A stretch of 64,000 nt of DNA from Glycomyces harbinensis (GCF_900101745.1 NZ_FNAD01000004.1:124001-188000), one strand, 5' to 3'; counted from the stretch's first letter, positions 7,868 to 16,703 are shown. A program made the numbers and translations. The notes: a model not told the origin generated them from the sequence alone.

Positions 7868-7884
7868 AGTTAAACGGGCTATTA
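7868..7884 (-). promoter_or_regulatory. Second copy of the AGTTAA(A)CGGGCTATTA motif
   Basis: AGTTAAACGGGCTATTA, 51 bases upstream of the LicC-like start. It differs from 5168-5183 by one inserted A, and here the outer arm of the inverted repeat is not kept. Confidence 0.45.
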
Positions 7885-7962
7885 CGCGGGGCCCAACGCG
7901 TGGCGCTCGCGGGCGTCACATGCGCACGGTGCGCGGTCGGCGCCGGACGTCCGGTGACGGCT

Positions 7963-8676
7963 TCAGGCGCGCAGGAGGGCCTCGGCGACGGCCAGGTCGG
8001 CGGGTTCGGTCACTTTGAGGTTGCGCGTCGAGCCCGCGACGATGCGGACGGGGACGTCGGGCCGGAACCGCAGGACCACCGAGCAGTCGTCGGTCGGCGT
8101 GAAGTGCGGGTCGGCGGCGGCTGCGGCGTGGGCTTCGCCGATGAGGCCCAGGTGGAAGCCCTGCGGGGTCTGGACCCGGCGCAGGGCCTCGCGGTCGGGG
8201 ACGGCGGTGATGCGCCCGTCCGCGGTCTCGACGACGGTGTCGGAGGACGGTATCGCGGCCGTGACGGCCGCGTGCTCGCCGAGGGCCGCGGCCACGTCGG
8301 CGATGATGCGGCCGGTCACGAGCATCCGGGCGGCGTCGTGCAGGAGCAGGCGGGTCCGGGGTCCCGCTTCGGGCTGGGACTGCGCCCAGCGGATCGCGGC
8401 GAGCGACGAGTCGGAGCGGGCGGCCCCGCCCGCGATGACCGCAGAGAGTTTTGTCACATTTGCGGTCTTTGCTATGGCCCAGGCGGCGTCGTGGTGCCCC
8501 TCGGCCATGACCAGGACGATCCGGTCGACCGCGCCGGCGGCCTCGAAGGCCTCCAGCGTGTGCTGGAGGACGGGCTTGCCGGCGACCTCCAGGAGCTGCT
8601 TGGGGACCGCGGCGCCCATGCGGGCGCCGGTGCCGCCCGCGAGGACGGCCGCGATCGTCAACTGGTCGGTCGGCAC
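7963..8676 (-). CDS. IspD/TarI-family cytidylyltransferase
   Basis: A 237-residue CTP-dependent nucleotidyltransferase that joins CMP to a polyol phosphate: methylerythritol-4-P if IspD, ribitol-5-P if TarI. Landmarks are AAVLAGGTGARMGAAVPKQ, LLLHDAARML (the usual Pro after HDAAR is Met), RRVQTPQGF and RNLKVTEPADLAVAE. The GTG at 8674-8676 has AGGAG seven bases upstream. The gene is not next to ispF or ispC but lies among teichoic-acid-like genes, which favours CDP-ribitol or a related CDP-polyol over isoprenoid synthesis. The family's two functions cannot be separated firmly by eye. Confidence 0.83.
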   Translation of the reverse strand: MPTDQLTIAAVLAGGTGARMGAAVPKQLLEVAGKPVLQHTLEAFEAAGAVDRIVLVMAEGHHDAAWAIAKTANVTKLSAVIAGGAARSDSSLAAIRWAQSQPEAGPRTRLLLHDAARMLVTGRIIADVAAALGEHAAVTAAIPSSDTVVETADGRITAVPDREALRRVQTPQGFHLGLIGEAHAAAAADPHFTPTDDCSVVLRFRPDVPVRIVAGSTRNLKVTEPADLAVAEALLRA

Positions 8677-8765
8677 GGCGGGACTCCTGGTCGTCGGCGG
8701 GCGGCTGCCGCACCAATCTACGGGCCCGAGGGCCCCGAACCGGTGCGGGCCCGCCCGCGAGTCGT

Positions 8766-9986
8766 CTAGGCGCGCGCCTTGACGAGCTTGTCGAACAGGT
8801 CGACGTGCAGGCCGACGACCTGGCCGGGCTCGAAGCGCTTGGCGGTGTTCAGGCCGCCGTCGGCGAGCTTGCGGCGCAGGCTCGGGTCGCTCATGAGGCG
8901 GCGCAGCGCGTCGGCGAGCTGCTTGGGCTGCTTGGGTTCGACGAGGATGCCGTTCTCCTCGGTCCGGACGATCTCCAGCGGGCCGTGCTTGACCGCGGAG
9001 CAGACCACCGGGAGGCCGGCGGCCATCGCCTCGACGATGACCAGGCCGAACGGCTCGAAGCGGGAGGGGATCGCGGCGATGGAGGCCTGCTGCCACTCGG
9101 CGTCGAGCGGGGTCACCGGGCCGGGCATCTCGACGCGGCCCTGGAGGCCGTACTCGTCGATGATGCCCTTGAGCTTCTTGCGGTCCTTGCCGCGGCCGAA
9201 GATCTTGACCTTCCACTCGGGGAAGTCGTCCGCGACCTGGGCGAAGCCCTTGATGAGGATGTCGAAGCCCTTCATGCCCGTCAGGCGCCCGGCGGTCATG
9301 ATGACCGGCTCGGTCAGCTCGGACGGGGCCTTGGAGCTGGGCGGGATCGAGTTGGGGACGCACACGACCTTGTCGGCCTGCGCGGGCAGGGCCTCGCGGT
9401 AGGCGGCGGCGTCCGCGTCGGTGATGGTCACGATCGCGTCCATCTTCGGGTAGTGCTCGAGGATGAGGCCGCGCAGCGTGTCGGTGTAATGGTCGAGGTA
9501 AAGGTGCTCCTGCGCGACCATCGCGTATGCGGCGGGCCGCCCATAGGCCGCCATATAGAGGTTGATCGAGATCTGCGTGCCGACGAGGACGTCGGTCTGG
9601 TGCGTCTGGAGGAACTTCCGGACTCGTACATCGAGCAATTTCGATGACTCACCCATGTTGTTCACCTTGTCCGCATCGAGGAACGACGGACGCTTCATTC
9701 GCCAACGGTCCAGGAAGGACAGGCGTTCGCCGCCCTCTTCGGGTTTGCGGACGTCCCAGAGCGAGACGACCTCGATGCGCGGATCGATGGCGAAATCGGC
9801 CTTGGCCTTGTTGCGCACGCAGGACGCGATGGTCACGTCGTGGCCGAGCTCCACCAGGGCTTCAGCGGTATTGAGGGTGGTCTTGATGGTGCCGCCGATA
9901 CCCCAGATGCTACGTACCAGAAATGTGATTCGCATGAACTCGAAACTCGCTTTCGAAGAATTGCCGTCTTCAGCCACATCGGACAT
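8766..9986 (-). CDS. GT4-family glycosyltransferase
   Basis: A retaining GT-B glycosyltransferase of about 406 residues. The first domain begins MRITFLVRSIWGIGG; the second holds VIMTAGRLTGMKGFDILIKGF and the donor-binding region SRFEPFGLVIVEAMAAGLPV (the E-x7-E type motif). It probably decorates the neighbouring polyol-phosphate polymer, for example as a poly(glycerol-phosphate) glucosyltransferase (inference). The start is uncertain: ATG 9986 has GCGAG six bases upstream, while ATG 9935 would begin exactly at the conserved fold, and a TTG at 10016 also opens the frame. It starts a minus-strand series leading to the IspD/TarI, LicC-like and TagB/F-like genes. Confidence 0.85.
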   Translation of the reverse strand: MSDVAEDGNSSKASFEFMRITFLVRSIWGIGGTIKTTLNTAEALVELGHDVTIASCVRNKAKADFAIDPRIEVVSLWDVRKPEEGGERLSFLDRWRMKRPSFLDADKVNNMGESSKLLDVRVRKFLQTHQTDVLVGTQISINLYMAAYGRPAAYAMVAQEHLYLDHYTDTLRGLILEHYPKMDAIVTITDADAAAYREALPAQADKVVCVPNSIPPSSKAPSELTEPVIMTAGRLTGMKGFDILIKGFAQVADDFPEWKVKIFGRGKDRKKLKGIIDEYGLQGRVEMPGPVTPLDAEWQQASIAAIPSRFEPFGLVIVEAMAAGLPVVCSAVKHGPLEIVRTEENGILVEPKQPKQLADALRRLMSDPSLRRKLADGGLNTAKRFEPGQVVGLHVDLFDKLVKARA

Positions 9987-10159
9987 TCGATGCTCGCCTT
10001 CGAACATTGTCCGCAATGCCTTGACGCATCGGCACCCGCCACGGGTTGCATCCGCAGGCCGTTGAGTTTACGGAAGATTGAACACTAGGGATCCTTACCA
10101 TGGCCGGGCGTGGCCGATGACATCTTCCTGTCAGCCATGCCACAACTGCGAGAAAGCGA

Positions 10160-10190
10160 CGGCCCGCTTCCGCGATGCGGAAGCGGGCCG
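10160..10190 (-). terminator. topA terminator hairpin
   Basis: A perfect 14-bp stem (10160-10173 with 10177-10190), loop GAT, 20 bases beyond the topA stop codon. Confidence 0.8.
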
Positions 10191-10210
10191 ATGTCGGCGT
10201 CGCGCGGCGG

Positions 10211-12982
10211 CTACTCGTCGGAGGACGCGGCCTTCTTGGCGGCCTTCTTCGCCGTCTTCTTGGCGGTGGTCTTCTTGGCCGCGGACTTGGTCGCGGTCTT
10301 CTTGGCCGCCGTCTTCTTCGCGGCGGTCTTCTTCGTCGCCTTCTTGGCGGCCTTCTTCGCCGTCTTCTTGGCCGGGACGGCGCCCGAGGCGACCTTCTCG
10401 CGGCGCTCGGCCAGCAGCTCGGCCGCGCGGTCGATGGTCAGGTCCTCGATCGAGTCGGTCTTGCGGATCGAGGCGTTGGTCTCGCCGTCGGTGACGTAGG
10501 GGCCGAAGCGCCCGTCCTTGAGCGAGACCTCCTTGCCCGTGACCGGGTCGGGGCCCAGCTCCTTGAGCAGGGACTGCGCCCGCTGCTGGCGCCCGCGCGA
10601 CTTCGGCTGCGCGAGCAGCTTCTCGGCCTGCTCGAGGGTGAGCGTGAACAGCTGCTCCTCGTTCTCGAGGGAGCGGAAGTCGCGGTTCTTCTTCACGTAG
10701 GGGCCGTGCGGGCCCAGACCCGTGCGGATCTCCTCGCCGTCGGCGTCCTTGCCCACCAGGCGCGGCAGCGTCAGGAGCTTGACGGCGTCCTCCAGGCTCA
10801 GCTCGGAGAGCTTCTGCCCCGTCAGGAGCGAGGACGACTTCTCACCGGAGGTGACGTACGGCCCGTAGCGGCCGGTCTTGGCGTACACGGGCTCCCCGGT
10901 CTCGGGGTGCGTCCCCAGCTCGCCCTCGCCGGAGCCGAGCTCGTAGAGCTCCTCGACCTTCTCGGGCGTCAGCTCGTCGGGGGCCATCGACTCGGGGATG
11001 GAGGTGCGCTCGCCCGGCTCGCCGGCCTCGACCTGGGCCGGGTCGGCCCGCTCCAGGTAGGGGCCGTAGCGGCCCACGCGGACGACGACCTTGCGGTCCT
11101 TCTCGTCGGTGTACAGCGGGATCGAGTTGACCTCGCGGGCGTCGATCTTGCCGAGCTCTTCCTCGACCATGCGCCGCAGCCCGCCGGAGGCGGCCACGGT
11201 GCCCTCCTTGTCCTTGCCGCCGAAGTAGAACTTGCTGAGGAACTCGCCGCGCCGCTCCTGCCCGGAGGCGACCTCGTCGAGCTCGTTCTCCATCCCGGCG
11301 GTGAAGTCGTAGTCGACCAGGCGCGGGAAGTGCTGCTCCATGAGGCCGATCACGGCGAACGCCCGGAAGGCCGGCACGAGCGCCTGGCCCTTCTTGAACA
11401 CGTACTCGCGGTCCTGGATGGTCTGCATGATCGACGCGTACGTCGACGGCCGGCCGATGCCGCGCTCCTCGAGGGCCTTGACCAGGCTCGCCTCGGTGTA
11501 GCGGGCGGGCGGCTGGGTGGTGTGCCCGGCGGCCTCGAGGCCGCGCTCGGCCAGGTGCTGGCGCTCGGTCAGCTCCGGCAGGCGCTTCTCGGCGTCGTCG
11601 GCGTCGCCCTCCTCGATCGACTCGACGTAGGCGAGGAGGAAGCCCGGGTTGGTGATGGTCTTGCCGGAGGCGCCGAAGTCGGCCTGCTCGCCGTCGGGGG
11701 TGGTCGCCCGGGTGCGCACCGACGTGGAGTTCCCGGTGGCGTCGACCATCTGGGAGGCGAGCGTGCGCCGCCAGATGAGCTCGTAGAGGCGGTGCTCCTC
11801 GGCCGAGAGCTGGCTCTTGAGCTGCTGCGGGGTCTTGAAGCGGTCGCCCGAGGGCCTGATGGCCTCGTGCGCCTCCTGCGCGTTCTTCACCTTGCGGGCG
11901 TAGTGGCGCGGCTCGGAGGGCACGTACTGGGCGCCGTAGAGCTCGGCGGCCTGCGCGCGGGCGGCGTTGATCGCGGTGCTCGACAGGTTCGTCGAGTCGG
12001 TCCGCATATAGGTGATGTGGCCGTTCTCGTAGAGCCGCTGGGCGACCCGCATGACCTGCGCGCTGGAGAGGCGGAGCTTGCGCCCGGCCTCCTGCTGGAG
12101 CGTCGAGGTGATGAACGGCGCGTAGGGCTTGCGGCGGTACGGCTTCTTCTCGACCTTGAGGACGGTGAAGTCGCGGCCCTCGAGGCGCCGGGCCAGGCCG
12201 CGGGCGCCGGCCTCGTCGAGGTGGACGACGTTGCCCTTGGCCCTGCCGGTGGCGGCGTCGAAGTCCTTGCCGGTGGCGACGCGGTCGCCGTCGAGGGCGA
12301 TGAGGGTGGCCTTGAAGGTCTGGTCGTCGTCCGTGGCGAGGTTCGCGGAGACGTCCCAGTAGTCGGCGGCGCGGAAGGCCATGCGGGCCCGCTCGCGCTC
12401 GACGACGAGGCGGGTCGCGACCGACTGGACGCGGCCGGCCGACAGGCGCGGCATGACCTTCTTCCACAGGACCGGGCTGACCTCGTAGCCGTAGAGGCGG
12501 TCGAGGATGCGGCGCCCCTCCTGGGCGTCGACCAGGTCCTGGTTGAGTTCGCGCGGGTTCGCGGCGGCCTCGGCGATGGCCTGCGGGGTGATCTCGTGGA
12601 AGACCATCCGCTTGACGGGGATCTTCGGCTTCAGGGTCTCCAGGAGGTGCCAGGCGATGGCCTCGCCCTCGCGGTCCTCATCGGTGGCGAGGAAGAGTTC
12701 GTCGACTTCCGCGAGGTAGCCCTTGAGCTTCTTGACGTGGGCCGACCGCTCGGGGTTGACGATGTAGAGCGGCGCGAAGCCGTTGTCGACGTCGACGCCC
12801 AGGCGCGACCAGGCCTTGTCCTTGTACTTCGCCGGGATCTCTTTGGCGCTGCGCGGGAGGTCGCGGATGTGCCCGAGAGAGGAGTCGACGATGTAGCCGG
12901 GGCCCAGATAAGAGGCGATGGTCTTCGCCTTCGCCGGAGACTCGACGATGACCAGGCGTTTGATGTCCGGCACTGCTCCCAC
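10211..12982 (-). CDS. topA: DNA topoisomerase I (type IA)
   Basis: A 923-residue enzyme that relaxes negative supercoils through a 5'-phosphotyrosine intermediate. The TOPRIM domain opens with VIVESPAKAKTI and contains the acidic cluster ATDEDREGEAIAWH; the catalytic tyrosine lies in HITYMRTDST. Instead of zinc fingers the C-terminal third has several topoisomerase repeats of the GRYGPY(V/L) type. It ends in about 50 residues of Lys-Lys-Ala/Thr repeats before SSDE, a tail common in actinobacterial TopA that strengthens DNA binding. GTG at 12980-12982 is the best start; an internal GTG three codons on has its purine tract too close. The hppA gene lies upstream on the same strand behind a long inverted repeat. 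Confidence 0.97.
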   Translation of the reverse strand: MGAVPDIKRLVIVESPAKAKTIASYLGPGYIVDSSLGHIRDLPRSAKEIPAKYKDKAWSRLGVDVDNGFAPLYIVNPERSAHVKKLKGYLAEVDELFLATDEDREGEAIAWHLLETLKPKIPVKRMVFHEITPQAIAEAAANPRELNQDLVDAQEGRRILDRLYGYEVSPVLWKKVMPRLSAGRVQSVATRLVVERERARMAFRAADYWDVSANLATDDDQTFKATLIALDGDRVATGKDFDAATGRAKGNVVHLDEAGARGLARRLEGRDFTVLKVEKKPYRRKPYAPFITSTLQQEAGRKLRLSSAQVMRVAQRLYENGHITYMRTDSTNLSSTAINAARAQAAELYGAQYVPSEPRHYARKVKNAQEAHEAIRPSGDRFKTPQQLKSQLSAEEHRLYELIWRRTLASQMVDATGNSTSVRTRATTPDGEQADFGASGKTITNPGFLLAYVESIEEGDADDAEKRLPELTERQHLAERGLEAAGHTTQPPARYTEASLVKALEERGIGRPSTYASIMQTIQDREYVFKKGQALVPAFRAFAVIGLMEQHFPRLVDYDFTAGMENELDEVASGQERRGEFLSKFYFGGKDKEGTVAASGGLRRMVEEELGKIDAREVNSIPLYTDEKDRKVVVRVGRYGPYLERADPAQVEAGEPGERTSIPESMAPDELTPEKVEELYELGSGEGELGTHPETGEPVYAKTGRYGPYVTSGEKSSSLLTGQKLSELSLEDAVKLLTLPRLVGKDADGEEIRTGLGPHGPYVKKNRDFRSLENEEQLFTLTLEQAEKLLAQPKSRGRQQRAQSLLKELGPDPVTGKEVSLKDGRFGPYVTDGETNASIRKTDSIEDLTIDRAAELLAERREKVASGAVPAKKTAKKAAKKATKKTAAKKTAAKKTATKSAAKKTTAKKTAKKAAKKAASSDE
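10214..10376 (-). repeat. Low-complexity repeat encoding the lysine-rich TopA tail
   Basis: Repeated CTTCTT and GGC/GTC triplets encode (K-K-A/T-A/T)n. A compositional repeat in coding DNA, likely to vary in length between strains. Confidence 0.8.
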
Positions 12983-13051
12983 CGTTCACTCGGAAAAATG
13001 CACTCGATTCGTTACGTTAGCTCACGCTTCCGTATTGCGTCCCCTGAGTAT

Positions 13052-13121
13052 GGGTGTGCCCCGGTCGCCGGGCGAAGCTGCGACGCGCGCGCTCCGCGGA
13101 AAAAGCGACCGGGGCACACCC
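13052..13121 (-). terminator. Long-loop inverted repeat between hppA and topA
   Basis: Perfect 17-bp arms (13052-13068 and 13105-13121) separated by 36 bases that include a smaller GC-rich hairpin. It lies 20 bases past the hppA stop, so a terminator is the likeliest role; the long loop is unusual here. Confidence 0.6.
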
Positions 13122-13140
13122 CGACGTTCGTCCCGGTCAG

Positions 13141-15468
13141 CTAGCCGACTTCGACCGACTCACGCTGTTCCGGGGCTCGGGATTCCCCCGACTCCACCAC
13201 CGCTGAGCGGCGCTTGGACACGAGGATCGCGCCCACGAGCACGGCCACGGCGATCCCGGCGATGATCCAGCGCACCGGTCCGTCGGCGCCCTCGCCCACG
13301 CCCTCGACCGTGTAGACGACCACGGTCGGCGCGATGATGAGGCTCACCAGGTTCATGACCTTCAGCAGCGGGTTGATGGCCGGGCCGGCGGTGTCCTTGA
13401 ACGGGTCGCCGACGGTGTCGCCGATCACGGCCGCGGCGTGGGCCTCGGAGCCCTTGCCGCCGTGGTTGCCGTCCTCGACGTCCTTCTTCGCGTTGTCCCA
13501 GGCGCCGCCCGAGTTCGCCAGGAGGATCGCCATGAGCACGCCGCACGCGATCGCGCCGGCCAGGTACGCGGCCAGCGGGCCCACGCCGAGGCCGAAGCCG
13601 ACGGCGATGGGCGCGGTGATGGCCAGCAGGCCGGGCGTCACGAGTTCGCGCTGCGCGTCGCGGGTGCAGATGTCGACCACGCGGCCGTACTCGGGGCGCT
13701 GGGTGCCCGCCATGATCCCGGGGAAGCGCGCGAACTGGTCGCGGACCTCGTGCACGACCGAGCCCGCGGAGCGGGCCACGGCGTTGATCGCGAGGCCGGA
13801 GAACAGGAACACGACCGCGGCGCCGATGATCAGGCCCACGATGTTCGCCGGGTCGGCGATGCTCAGCTCGGACAGGAGCTGGCCGCCGATGAGGCCCTCG
13901 ATCTCCACCGCGTTGGTGTAGGAGCCGAACAGCGCCGTCGCGGCCAGGACCGCGGTGGCGATGGCGATGCCCTTGGTGATGGCCTTGGTGGTGTTGCCGA
14001 CCGCGTCGAGGTCGGTCAGGGTCTGCGCGGCGTCCCCGTCGACGTCGCCGGACATCTCCGCGATGCCCTGGGCGTTGTCGCTGATGGGCCCGAAGGTGTC
14101 CATCGCGACGATGACGCCGACGGTGGTCAGCAGGCCGCAGCCTGCGAGGGCCACGGCGAACAGGCCCACGAGGATGACGCCGCCGCCGAGCAGGTAGGCG
14201 CCCAGGACCGCGGCGGCGATGAGCAGCGCGGTGTAGACGGCCGACTCCAGGCCGAGCGAGAAGCCCGCGAGGATGTTCGTGGCCGCGCCGGTGCGCGTGG
14301 CCGCGGAGACGTCGCGCGTGGGCTTGTAGCGCGTGTCGGTGTAGTAGCCGGTGAGGCTCATGATCGCCGCGGCGAGCGCGATGCCGATGACGACGGCGAC
14401 GATGGCGAGCACCTGCGGGTTCACGGGGACCTCGGAGGCGTCGATGCCGCTGCCGAGTTCGCTCCAGCTGGAGGGCACGTAGGCGATGACGGCGGCCGCG
14501 GTGGCCAGCGCCGCGATGAACGCGGAGATGTAGAACGCGCGGTTGATCGCGGTCAGGCCCGAGGCGTCGGAGGCCCGCATGCGGGTGATGAGCACGCCGA
14601 TGATGGCGCAGACGATGCCGACGGAGGCGACCAGGAGCGGCAGGACCAGGCCGGTCTCGCCGAAGGCGGCGCGGCCGAGGATGAGGCTGGCGACCAGGAC
14701 GACCGCGTAGGACTCGAACAGGTCGGCGGCCATGCCGGCGCAGTCGCCGACGTTGTCGCCCACGTTGTCGGCGATGGTGGCGGGGTTGCGCGGGTCGTCC
14801 TCGGGGATGCCCTGCTCGACCTTGCCGACCAGGTCGGCGCCGACGTCGGCGGCCTTGGTGAAGATGCCGCCGCCGACGCGCATGAACATGGCCAGGAGCG
14901 CGGCGCCGAAGCCGAAGCCCTCCAGGACCACCGGCGCGTCGCCGTTGTAGACCATGACCACGATCGAGGCGCCGAGCAGGCCCAGGCCGATCGTGAGGAA
15001 GCCGACCACGCCGCCGGTGCGGAAGGCGAGGTGCATCGCGCTGATGGGCTGGCCGTCGCGGGCCGCGGAGGCGACGCGGACGTTCGCGCGGGTCGCGAGG
15101 CTCATGCCGGCCCAGCCGATGAAGGCGCTGAATCCGGCGCCGACGATGAAGAACAGGCTCCGTCCGATGCGGACGTCGTTCCCGGCCTCCCCGACGGGCA
15201 GCAGGAAGAGCAGGACCACGGCGATCACGACGAAGACGCCGAGCGCTCGGAACTGGCGGCGCAGGTAGGCGGAGGCGCCCTCCTGGACGGCTCCGGCGAT
15301 CTCGCGCATCTTGTCGGTGCCGGTTCCGGCCGCGAGGATGCCCTTGACGAGCGCGGCGGCCCCCCCGAGCGCGACCAGAGCGAGCGCGGCGGCGACCACG
15401 ACGAGGCTCAGGTTCGAGCCCGCGAGCTGGCCTACGCCCTCGTCGCCGTTGGCGAGCAACGTATGCAT
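13141..15468 (-). CDS. hppA: K+-independent H+-translocating inorganic pyrophosphatase
   Basis: A 775-residue membrane pump, with about 16 hydrophobic helices, that couples pyrophosphate hydrolysis to proton export. The catalytic region DDPRNPATIADNVGDNVGDC and a second GD-rich site (KDTAGPAINPLLK) are intact. The subfamily marker reads GNTTKAITKG: lysine at the position that is alanine in potassium-dependent enzymes, so this is the K+-independent type. ATG 15466-15468 has GGAGG five bases upstream, which is better than the GTG seven codons earlier. A hairpin in the leader (15489-15513) could affect expression. The window carries topA downstream and the bldG pair upstream. Confidence 0.97.
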   Translation of the reverse strand: MHTLLANGDEGVGQLAGSNLSLVVVAAALALVALGGAAALVKGILAAGTGTDKMREIAGAVQEGASAYLRRQFRALGVFVVIAVVLLFLLPVGEAGNDVRIGRSLFFIVGAGFSAFIGWAGMSLATRANVRVASAARDGQPISAMHLAFRTGGVVGFLTIGLGLLGASIVVMVYNGDAPVVLEGFGFGAALLAMFMRVGGGIFTKAADVGADLVGKVEQGIPEDDPRNPATIADNVGDNVGDCAGMAADLFESYAVVLVASLILGRAAFGETGLVLPLLVASVGIVCAIIGVLITRMRASDASGLTAINRAFYISAFIAALATAAAVIAYVPSSWSELGSGIDASEVPVNPQVLAIVAVVIGIALAAAIMSLTGYYTDTRYKPTRDVSAATRTGAATNILAGFSLGLESAVYTALLIAAAVLGAYLLGGGVILVGLFAVALAGCGLLTTVGVIVAMDTFGPISDNAQGIAEMSGDVDGDAAQTLTDLDAVGNTTKAITKGIAIATAVLAATALFGSYTNAVEIEGLIGGQLLSELSIADPANIVGLIIGAAVVFLFSGLAINAVARSAGSVVHEVRDQFARFPGIMAGTQRPEYGRVVDICTRDAQRELVTPGLLAITAPIAVGFGLGVGPLAAYLAGAIACGVLMAILLANSGGAWDNAKKDVEDGNHGGKGSEAHAAAVIGDTVGDPFKDTAGPAINPLLKVMNLVSLIIAPTVVVYTVEGVGEGADGPVRWIIAGIAVAVLVGAILVSKRRSAVVESGESRAPEQRESVEVG

Positions 15469-15488
15469 GTATTCCTCCAAGCAGTGCA

Positions 15489-15513
15489 CGGACGCGCGGG
15501 CAACGCGCGTCCG
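15489..15513 (-). promoter_or_regulatory. Hairpin in the hppA leader
   Basis: A 10-bp perfect stem (15489-15498 with 15504-15513), loop GGCAA, ending 20 bases before the hppA ATG. It may modulate translation or mRNA stability; function not shown. Confidence 0.4.
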
Positions 15514-15663
15514 GCTGACACAAAGACCGACGGCCGCGGTACCGGGTAGGACGGAGCGGCCGGGCCGGACCTGTGGCCCGGCAGACTGAACGTGCGGAGT
15601 GTAACGATGTGAGGGCTTTAGGAGTGGGGTCGGTCACGGGTGCACCGCCGGGTGGGGAAGGCC

Positions 15664-16182
15664 TCAGTGGTCGGCCGCCGAGCCCGATCCGGGCAGGGGC
15701 CAGCTCATGCTGACGGTGGTGCCGCCTTCCGCGTCGGGACCGGTCACGACCAGGTCTTCGACCAGTCCGCCGAGGACGATGAGCGTGATCTCCTCCGAGA
15801 GGGTGTCCTCTTCGATCGCTTCGTGATCGTTCGCTCGCGCATCGCCGCCGGCCACGCCCGCGCCGACCCGGTCGCCGGACCGCGCGCGCAGATCCTGCGC
15901 GTTGTCGGTCACTTTCGCAACGAAACGATCACCGATCGAAAATTCTACGCGCACAAGTTCATCGATGCCCCGGTCGCGGTGCCGCAGGACCGCGCGCGTG
16001 CACGCCTCGCCGACGGCCTGGCGCACCTCGTCGAGCAGCCCCGAGGCCACGCCGGCGTGCGCCGCGACGTCGGCCGCCACGAGGCGGGCGGCGCGGACGT
16101 AGGCGGCGGCCGGGGTGAACGCGAACCGGACCGTGGCGGCCTCGGCCCGTGCTCCGGCGCGGTCGTGCTTGGAGCCGTTCAC
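15664..16182 (-). CDS. RsbW-type anti-sigma factor (GHKL ATPase), partner of BldG
   Basis: A 172-residue HATPase-like regulator that would bind a sigma factor and phosphorylate its antagonist. The helical N-box reads LLDEVRQAVGEACTRAV; the second position often held by Asn (CTNA) is Arg here. The G1-type box reads KVTDNAQDL, lacking the usual glycine. Both changes may weaken kinase activity. The GTG start (16180-16182) overlaps the stop of the upstream antagonist gene in GTGA, so the two are co-translated. In Streptomyces the gene just after bldG encodes an anti-sigma factor in the same order, which supports the assignment from recalled synteny. Confidence 0.85.
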   Translation of the reverse strand: MNGSKHDRAGARAEAATVRFAFTPAAAYVRAARLVAADVAAHAGVASGLLDEVRQAVGEACTRAVLRHRDRGIDELVRVEFSIGDRFVAKVTDNAQDLRARSGDRVGAGVAGGDARANDHEAIEEDTLSEEITLIVLGGLVEDLVVTGPDAEGGTTVSMSWPLPGSGSAADH

Positions 16183-16538
16183 TCGCCGGGCACCGCTTCC
16201 CGGACATCGAGCACCTTGTCGAGTCCGGTGAGGTCCAGGAGCTTCCTGATGCGTGGGTTGGCGCAGACGACGACCAGGCTCCCGCCCGCGTCGGAGAGGC
16301 GCCGGCGCGCCCCGATGAGCACGCCGAGGCCGGTCGAGTCGCAGAACTCGGTGGGCGTCAGGTCGATGGCGACCCGCATGCGGCCTTCCGAGGACAGCTG
16401 GCGGACGGCCTCGCGCAGCTGCGGGGCCGTGTACATGTCGATCTCGCCGGTGACGCTGATGACGGCGTAGTCGCCGACAGTCGAGAGGCCGAGCCCCAGT
16501 TCGGGCTCGGCCGCGCCGTCCCCTGATGTTCCCCTCAC
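16179..16538 (-). CDS. bldG: BldG-like anti-sigma factor antagonist (STAS domain)
   Basis: A 119-residue STAS protein that would release sigma factors by binding the anti-sigma partner when unphosphorylated. The domain runs from GDYAVISVTGEIDMYTA to the phospho-acceptor segment CDSTGLGVLIG, where the Ser is the expected phosphorylation site. GTG 16536-16538 is chosen because GAGGGAG lies five bases upstream. It is divergent from the YprA-like helicase and coupled to the anti-sigma gene, matching the bldG locus of Streptomyces, where BldG is needed for development and antibiotic production. The developmental role here is inference. Confidence 0.85.
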   Translation of the reverse strand: MRGTSGDGAAEPELGLGLSTVGDYAVISVTGEIDMYTAPQLREAVRQLSSEGRMRVAIDLTPTEFCDSTGLGVLIGARRRLSDAGGSLVVVCANPRIRKLLDLTGLDKVLDVREAVPGE

Positions 16539-16703
16539 GCCGTCTCCCTCACCGATGGCGAGGCTCGGGCCGGGGCCCGGGCCTGTCTGCTCAGTGCCTC
16601 GAAAACACTGTGTCTTGGCCCATAAGCGTACTGCGTTCGCACTGGAGGGGAGCCGGGAGCGTATGACCGAATTGCGTTCGACGCAGCCGGAGGGGGCGCA
16701 GCG

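Noticed and set aside
10175-13144. A 989-codon plus-strand frame opposite topA
   Set aside because: It is the antisense shadow of topA, with an Arg/Leu/Gly-rich translation and no motifs. The topA frame has complete catalytic signatures.
13438-15549. A 703-codon plus-strand frame opposite hppA
   Set aside because: Antisense shadow caused by high GC in third positions. Its translation is Asp/Gly/Glu/Arg filler.
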